Assembly (NCBI GenBank): GCA_037042915.1
Contig: CM073200.1
Coordinates: 434,001 to 498,000, forward strand
Direction of reading: 5' to 3'
DNA length: 64,000 bases
DNA from: Auricularia sp. M13
Lineage: Eukaryota > Basidiomycota > Agaricomycetes > Auriculariales > Auriculariaceae
Numbering within the stretch: position 1 is the stretch's first letter; the number at the start of each line of letters is the position of its first letter. Below, one piece after another: positions 58,585-64,000 of the stretch. The position numbers were made by a program, and so were the translations under genes. The notes under the pieces were generated by a model. The model was not told the origin of the DNA, made no database searches, and saw nothing but the letters and a program-made list of their open reading frames with translations.

Positions 58585-61025
58585 TATAGCTTGATGTAGT
58601 CATCTACCCCGTCCCAGAATATCCGCTTAATTGACGTAGCGTCAATATCAGCGTAACGGATGGCCAAGTTCTCAAGATCCTTGGCATAATCTTTTACAGG
58701 GCGTCCCTTCTGAGTGGCCGACATTAATTTCTCGCGCAGGTCTTCGCGGAAACTGGCCAGGAAGCAATATTCATACAATTCTTGGTAAACCTTCTTAATA
58801 CTCCAGCTACTCTCTTGAAGTGAAACGTGCTTGGTATACCACACACTAGCTTTTCCCTTGAGAGCATGTTGGAACATTTCGACGGCATCTGTGCCCTTGA
58901 GGCCGTGAGAACGGGCAAACAAGTTCCATTTGCTAATAAATGCCTCGTACGTATCGTAATCATCGAGGCCACTGTACGTGGGCATGGGGATCTTCAAGTC
59001 ACGCAGTATCTTCTGCTTTCGAAGCTTTCGTTCCTTACGACGCTTGCGTCGGCAGCGGTGTCTGCGCCTGGAACTGCTGGAGATGCCCGAATCGCCGGAG
59101 GACGAGCTCGAGTCGCTGCTCCCTGACGAGCTACTGCTATCGTCCGAGCTGTCCGAGCTACTGCCATCATCTGAAGTGCCAGGGGAGGATCCTGAGCTTG
59201 AACTACTGCTAGAGCTAGAGCTGCTAGAGCTAGGTTCATCACTACTCTCTTCCAGTTGTCGCAGCTCGGCCTTTCCAAGTCGCCGGGATAACAGACCCCC
59301 CGGCGGAGGAGCTGACGCGGCACGGTCTTTCCGTGTCTTCTCCATCTGAGGGTCGCCCGGACGTGGGAGTACCAGATCCTCTCTCCTGAGGCGACCCTGA
59401 GACTTCTTGTCGTGCTTCCTATCTTGGACATCACGCTTCGATCTGCGTGCATCCGGCCGCAGCGCGTTGTGGCGGTGCTTACTCCGCACCTTGTCCTCAT
59501 CCCGTTTCGCTCTGCCGGTCGATTCGTCACCACGCGCATGACCGCCTGCCGCTGCTTCCCCTGATGCAGGTGCAGGTCCCATCGGACCGTGGTGCTCAGG
59601 GGCTGCAACTTGGGCGTCCTGGTGCAGTCTAGACGGACTGGCTACGGGCGACTTGACTATTTCATGCTCACTCGGCGGTCTATGGATACTGGCGCGCGAT
59701 CCTGGGCGCTGCAGGAGGGATACGGCATCCCAACGAGACTCGGGCTGTGCTGTGAAATACCGGGTCTGCGTTCTCCTCGGGCCGATCTTCGTGCTCGTGA
59801 CTGGTCGTCCCCAACCATTGAACAGCTGGCCATAGTGCGGGTCGAACACCAAATGACTCTGCTTTCGGTCGTCAGGCACATCCCCCGACTCAGGAATGCG
59901 CACAGCCGAGCTTGCTGATTGTGAGGCTATGCCCTGCCGCCAGCTGTCTATCCGCGATGTAACTTGACTCGGTGCTCTGGACCGGGTGACTTGCGGACTC
60001 TGGATATTCGAAATCAAAGGAGTTTCCTCGGCTGGCAAGGTAGCTTTCCGAGGACTCAGCTGCCCGCTCCAGGAGGATAGGGCAGGCCGCGGAGGCGTGG
60101 CCTCCAGCAAGATAGCTGACCGGCCGGGCGACAACACCAGCCGGCTGACGACGTCTTGCGAATCGGTGACCGTTTGCGCGGTCGCCTTCAACTTCTGATG
60201 ATTAGGTGGCTGCTCGGGATTCGGTTGAACTGAATCCGTGGAGCGCGTTGGAACCGGCGCGTGCGTCTCGTGCGCCGAATCTGTTCCCATTCTGGACTCC
60301 GGCAGCTCGACCGCCGCCGGATCCGCTAACTCACCGGTTGCTCGCCCATCCGCGGGCGTGGAATGGACGTCGGGCAGCCCGAACGTCACGAATCCAGGTG
60401 GGTGACTTGTGTCTTGGGGAGGATAACTACGGGGAACTGAAGGTCCCCGGTGTCCCCAGCTTTCCTTTACAGGGGTCTCGAATTCGGGAAAAACGCGCTC
60501 ACTGGCGTTCTCCGTGTCGTGCACACGGGCAATAGGCCGCTGAGTCGTAGTATCCTGACTCGCGCCCTCCGCTCCTGGTGTGCAGGACCCTACAGGCGAA
60601 AAGAACTCGCCCTCCGCTTCGTTCTGCGGGCTAGGGATAGTAAAGGTGCGTGACTCCTCTTTCCATTGCTGAGGAGTCTTGGTAACAAAATACCCGTCAG
60701 CGTCGCGCTCCAAGTGCGCAGGGATCGCTGGCGGGAGCGTGGGCCGTGGCGCGACAATTCCGGGCGTGTACCCGGTCTCATGACGCACAGCCGCCGTTAG
60801 GCGATCTGGCGTCTCATGCGCCCAGCCGCCTGGCAGCGAGAAACTGACCTGCTCTCGCAGGTCCTCGGGTTCCTCGGGGATCACAGACGCTCTAGAGAGC
60901 GGTCTGCTATCCCTGCGAACGGTGCCGCGACGTGTAACCGTCGGGGTGATCTCTCCTTGACGGAGAGGAATTTCTCGGGTAAAGTGAGTTTTCTTCTTTG
61001 GATGGCCTATCCCAGAAGAACTCAT
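58545..61025 (-). CDS. Gypsy-3 gag, about 826 codons
   Basis: An unusually long gag: about 560 disordered, charged residues, then a Ser/Asp-rich tract (about 60 residues near 59090-59260), a basic RRKRRKERKLRKQK block, and a C-terminal gag domain around YDTYEAFISKWNLFARSHG and KASVWYTKHV. Start near 61025, about 58 bases inside the 5' LTR. Confidence 0.85.
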   Translation of the reverse strand: MSSSGIGHPKKKTHFTREIPLRQGEITPTVTRRGTVRRDSRPLSRASVIPEEPEDLREQVSFSLPGGWAHETPDRLTAAVRHETGYTPGIVAPRPTLPPAIPAHLERDADGYFVTKTPQQWKEESRTFTIPSPQNEAEGEFFSPVGSCTPGAEGASQDTTTQRPIARVHDTENASERVFPEFETPVKESWGHRGPSVPRSYPPQDTSHPPGFVTFGLPDVHSTPADGRATGELADPAAVELPESRMGTDSAHETHAPVPTRSTDSVQPNPEQPPNHQKLKATAQTVTDSQDVVSRLVLSPGRSAILLEATPPRPALSSWSGQLSPRKATLPAEETPLISNIQSPQVTRSRAPSQVTSRIDSWRQGIASQSASSAVRIPESGDVPDDRKQSHLVFDPHYGQLFNGWGRPVTSTKIGPRRTQTRYFTAQPESRWDAVSLLQRPGSRASIHRPPSEHEIVKSPVASPSRLHQDAQVAAPEHHGPMGPAPASGEAAAGGHARGDESTGRAKRDEDKVRSKHRHNALRPDARRSKRDVQDRKHDKKSQGRLRREDLVLPRPGDPQMEKTRKDRAASAPPPGGLLSRRLGKAELRQLEESSDEPSSSSSSSSSSSSSGSSPGTSDDGSSSDSSDDSSSSSGSSDSSSSSGDSGISSSSRRRHRCRRKRRKERKLRKQKILRDLKIPMPTYSGLDDYDTYEAFISKWNLFARSHGLKGTDAVEMFQHALKGKASVWYTKHVSLQESSWSIKKVYQELYEYCFLASFREDLREKLMSATQKGRPVKDYAKDLENLAIRYADIDATSIKRIFWDGVDDYIKLYWLDKGLRQEYSL

Positions 61026-61083
61026 ATTACTCGAGTAGGATTTAATTAATTGTAATTAGAGGGTGTATACGAACTCAAAAAGT

Positions 61084-61497
61084 TGTAAGCTACGGAAACT
61101 GTTAGGTCTTAGGTAGCTTGCGTAAATAGAGTCTTTCGCTTTCGGTTGAGCTAAAGCTCGTGTCGTGAGTTGCTCAAGTTCTCCAATTGCAAAAGAGCTG
61201 CCCTAAATGGGCCAGCAGAGAAGTCCTTAAATACATCTGAGAATCCAACAAGTCATTTACCTAATCACTATCTACTGAGTCAGAGGTGAGTCTCTCCAAG
61301 TCACACTGAGGTTGGTGAGTCGGTGAATGACTGCTGAATGAGTCTCAGGTGCTATTTCCGGTTCTCAAGCGAATTACAAGGTGTTTCAACGTAGGGTAAG
61401 TCAATTAAAAGGTGAATGACTTGTCTGCCGCTGCGGGACGAGCCCGAGAGCGGTCAGATGCTGACGCGGGCGGTCGAGTCACGCGGCGCGCATGACA
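61084..61497 (-). repeat. Gypsy-3 5' LTR, 414 bases
   Basis: Partner of 42458-42871. Confidence 0.92.
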
Positions 61498-61502
61498 TCT
61501 GC

Positions 61503-62474
61503 TTTCCATTCCGACCAGAGGTGCTGTATATTTTGGTTTGGATCTCTCGGCGCGTTCGCCAGCTCCTCGATTTGCTGCTCAAGTATCTTTCCGCGCTCTA
61601 CAACTTCCTTCATGAAGCTCCTGATTCGCAAATGCTTCAGACCCAACGACCATCGACCTGGGCCGACGAAGGGCATGGCCGGGTTTACAATATTTACCTA
61701 TACTGGTAGGTGGTCGCCGTTAGGACACCAGCTATTCACGTACTTGATCTTCCAGTTTCTGCTCGCCATGAAAATGCGTTCGGACACGTATATTCGATCA
61801 CACCGGGCGAATAAGTCAGAGTTGGGCTTGTGCCAGGTCGGCGCAAACTTGCGCGGGTGCGTCTCTTGCCATCCATCGACCATTCTCAGCCACGCAGTTA
61901 GTTCCTGAAATTTGGCAGACATGTCCGCGTCAAGAAGGTGCGCAGGGAACCTATTGCTCGTGGATTCCACCATGTTGAAATCCCCGAGCATGCAGTGCGG
62001 TCTAGGTATGTCGCTCCATCTTTGCAGCATCTCTCTGATCTCTGTCCAGAATTCACGGTTCTCCTGGTGGTCATTGGGCGCATATACCGCGAGGATACTC
62101 AAGCGCTGGTTTCTATGCCAGTCGATGCTCATGACTATGGCTTTGCCAGGGACCAGAACCCACATCTTCGCGTCCTGTGTTCGTACAAGCCTTTTGTTCA
62201 GCACGATGCCAACCCCTCCGCGGCGCGTATCTTTTTCTGGGTCCGGTGAGCACAAGAGTTTCAAGTCCTTATGCTCATTGTTGATTTTATTTACCATTCC
62301 TTCGGACAGATGTGTTTCCTGTACTGCTAATATACCAACTTTTCGCTCTCGGAGTTCTCTTGCTATCGCCCACCACTTGCTCAGATCCCTGTGGTCGTGA
62401 CTCCTGCCTCGCATATTTTGGCTCTCAAGGCGTAAGTGAGCCTTGGTTTTGAAGACGGACGTTGATTTCGACAT
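61503..62474 (-). pseudogene. LINE ORF2, endonuclease domain
   Basis: Apurinic/apyrimidinic-type endonuclease that nicks target DNA for priming. Motifs: ESQNMRGR at the N-terminus, VQETHLSEG with the catalytic Glu, ILAVYAPN, and CMLGDFNMVES with the Asp/Asn pair. The expected final His motif lies near GDHLPV. I put the ORF2 start at 62474 (MSKSTSVFKTK). The frame runs on past 61698 with one apparent shift before Gypsy-3 and resumes at 42457. Confidence 0.87.
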
Positions 62475-62594
62475 CTCTATGCGAAGGAAGGGTTCGCGCG
62501 TGTTCTGACCTCGTCTAGGGAAAATGCGGGCGCGGTCAGGGCATCTGCTCGTACGCTGGCGGCATCCTGATCCAGGCCGCGCGTCCGGTGGTGG

Positions 62595-64000
62595 TCATGG
62601 CGTTCTTTCAAGAGGAAGCTCAGGTGGTGGATCCTGCGTAGCTCTCGGTGGTGTATTCCTTCCTGGCTCTTGCACAATCTCATCTACCTGAGCCCTTGGG
62701 CAATTCCTATCGTCGTCATCAACAAACTGATCATTATAAGTGAATCTAGTTTCAGAGCCAATGGGGATATTGGGGGAGGAAAAAGGGTGGTCAACATTCT
62801 CTACATTGCGCTCGTTTGCGTCTTGGTTCGTATTGCGCTTGTTTGCATCTTGGGTTCGCCGTTCGCGTCCGTTTGCTCGCGCAAGCTCCTACCCAGCGGT
62901 TGTGTGCTCACGCTCGCCCTACAAAAGTCGGAGGCAAATGCATGTTCCGAGGTTTATCCGAAAGAGCGGGTGAGGTGAGCACACGAACCGCTGGCAAAGA
63001 TTGATGTCACGTCACGCTCGCCTCTTCAGCTGAAACGACTTTTCCCTCCCAAAGGCCCGTTTTAGCGCTCAAATCAACTCCCATGAGCTCCCATATGCGT
63101 GCTGAGTGCTTGTCTGAAGTTGCATGCCTCTAGGTGCGATATTCTGGCCGTCCGGATATACATCCGAACGGTCCGGTTCCGTGCTTTTTGCTCGTTTAGC
63201 ACCATCCCACGGCCCTTTGAGCCCAAAGATGGTCCCAATCAACAAGAACAGGGCTTAAGAGTGCCTATATGCCAGTGGGAATGAAGGGGAGGAGAGGTCA
63301 TGGCTGCAGAGCCAGCGTGACGTGACAACAATCTTTGCCAGCGTTTCAGGTCCTCGACTCGCCCACTTTCGGATCTTCGGCCCGCAGATTTGACGCTGCC
63401 TCCGACTCCTCATAGTAGAGTCGAGGACCCAAACGCTGGGTAGGAGCTTGTTGCTCGCGGTGATCACCACCCGCGGCCCCAGAAACCTCCCCGCCCGCTG
63501 CTGCCGCCTCTGCCCCTGCGGCCGCCTCGACCTCCACGCCCTCCGCGTCCTCCGCTGCCACGCTGTACGGGCGCGCCGCCGCGTCCGCTCGAGGCTTGCT
63601 GCCACTGGTCGTCCTCCTTCGACTGCTTCGTGATGCGTTCTTCGCGGCGGATACGGATGGCCTCCGGCCACGCGGGATGGTGCCAGATGGGGCAGATGCG
63701 GGCGTGGTGGTCGTGCTCGTAGCAAATGGAGCACTCGTAGGGGTTCTTGCTGAGGTCGCGCCGCGCGATGCGGCCGTATTCTCTGAGGTCGAGCTCGTCG
63801 CTGAGGAGAGTCTTCGCCCACTGCTCGTGGAGCCAGGGCGCGTCGAATACACTGAGGAAGTGAACACTGAAGCTGAATTCGGGTTTCCCGTAGCGAGTCT
63901 TGCCTTCCCAGACGCGAATGTCAATGGATGCCTGGACGAGCGCGAGCGACCAGGGCTCGAGATTGCCGCCTCCCCAGACCTTCGCTTTGTTGGACCGGAT
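62595..64000 (-). pseudogene. LINE ORF1, 3' part, interrupted by a miniature element
   Basis: Enters from beyond the window. Around 63700 it has C-x2-C-x4-H-x4-C (CSICYEHDHHARIC), followed by an Arg/Gly-rich RGG run at about 63470-63570, as in nucleic-acid-binding ORF1 proteins. A TGA at 63464-63466 ends the run, but the same frame continues on both sides of the 569-base miniature element (62882-63450) to a stop at 62595, with Asn/Arg-rich and acidic sequence. So ORF1 originally extended to 62595, about 120 bases before ORF2. Assignment to ORF1 rests on strand, position and motif order. Confidence 0.7.
62882..63450. mobile_element. Mutator-like miniature element, 569 bases, in LINE ORF1
   Basis: Terminal inverted repeats of 17 bases (CAAGCTCCTACCCAGCG) at 62882-62898 and 63434-63450 are exact. 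The flanking 9-base target duplication ttgctcgcg at 62873-62881 and 63451-63459 is exact. Nine-base duplications are typical of Mutator-like elements. Looser inverted similarity extends about 136 bases into each end, and each end can itself fold into a hairpin of about 20 pairs. No transposase frame, so non-autonomous. Confidence 0.85.

Larger units (their letters stand above)
42458..61497 (-). mobile_element. Gypsy-3: Ty3/Gypsy element split by Gypsy-2
   Basis: LTRs of 414 bases (TGTAAGC...CATGACA) at both ends, target duplication tctgc at 42453-42457 and 61498-61502, inserted in the LINE. Total span is 19,040 bases, about 10.3 kb without Gypsy-2 and its duplicated target. Order from the right: gag with a long Ser tract, zinc knuckle, protease, reverse transcriptase, RNase H, integrase and a diverged chromodomain, then a C-terminal extension. 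At least two differences between the LTRs, so it is recent but older than Gypsy-2, as the nesting requires. Besides the Gypsy-2 insertion it looks broken in about three places. Confidence 0.92.
27260..64000 (-). mobile_element. Tad1-like LINE carrying six insertions (runs off the window)
   Basis: Minus-strand non-LTR retrotransposon. From 5' to 3' it shows ORF1 with a CCHC-like knuckle and RGG repeats (64000-62595), ORF2 with an AP-type endonuclease (62474-61503), a linker (42457-41732), reverse transcriptase (33125-31578), an RNase H-like region (30548-29058), a C-terminal Cys motif (28291-27500), a 3' untranslated region and a poly(A) tail seen as 28 T at 27260-27287. Own length is about 6.2 kb to the window edge. 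Its reading frame continues directly across each insertion once one target copy is counted, proving the pieces belong together. Three in-frame TGA codons (about 63464, 30499 and 28085) show it is dead. The 5' end is not in the window. Confidence 0.88.

Noticed and set aside
42458-61497. A single giant element of 19 kb
   Set aside because: The 604-base LTR pair with target duplication gactc shows that the middle 8.7 kb is a separate nested element.
62882-63450. Structured RNA gene based on the hairpins
   Set aside because: Exact 17-base terminal repeats and an exact 9-base target duplication explain it better as a DNA transposon derivative.

Overview
The window looks like nuclear DNA of a basidiomycete, most likely an agaricomycete. 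Coding genes are cut by short GT-AG introns of about 45 to 190 bases, GC is high, and a kinase-like family typical of agaricomycetes is present. The repeats are chromodomain Ty3/Gypsy elements and a Tad1-like LINE. There are no bacterial or viral gene clusters.

Layout. 1-2520: no recognisable gene. 2546-12087: two tandem minus-strand copies (A and B) of a multi-exon gene of unknown function, with a decayed PWP2 fragment between them. 13122-14429: an intronless acidic protein of unknown function. 15413-17010: an F-box protein. 17011-19728: gene-poor, with a 149-base inverted repeat. 19729-24292: a compact housekeeping block holding U2AF large subunit (minus) and ISY1 (plus) head to head, then a GFA/CENP-V-type zinc protein (minus) tail to tail with ISY1. 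24938-27120: a kinase-like gene with an in-frame stop and a third, truncated relative of the A/B family. 27130-27221: tRNA-Ser(CGA) with an intron.

From 27260 to the end, everything is one LINE on the minus strand and what has landed in it. Its poly(A) tail lies 38 bases upstream of the tRNA gene. About 6.2 kb of LINE sequence is spread over about 36.7 kb by six direct insertions, all with matching target duplications: three solo LTRs (28292-29052, 29600-30081, 30554-31577), Gypsy-1 (33126-41726), Gypsy-3 (42458-61497) and a 569-base Mutator-like miniature element (62882-63450). Gypsy-2 (46172-54874) is nested inside Gypsy-3. LTR similarity gives the same order as the nesting: Gypsy-1 and Gypsy-2 have practically identical LTRs, and Gypsy-3 LTRs differ at two or more sites.

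How it fits together. U2AF65 acts at 3' splice-site recognition and ISY1 in the catalytic spliceosome, and the two share a 75-base intergenic promoter region. The most unusual content is in Gypsy-1 and Gypsy-2. Each carries, between pol and the 3' LTR and on the opposite strand, an intron-bearing open region with six cysteines spaced like a fungal Zn(II)2Cys6 cluster.
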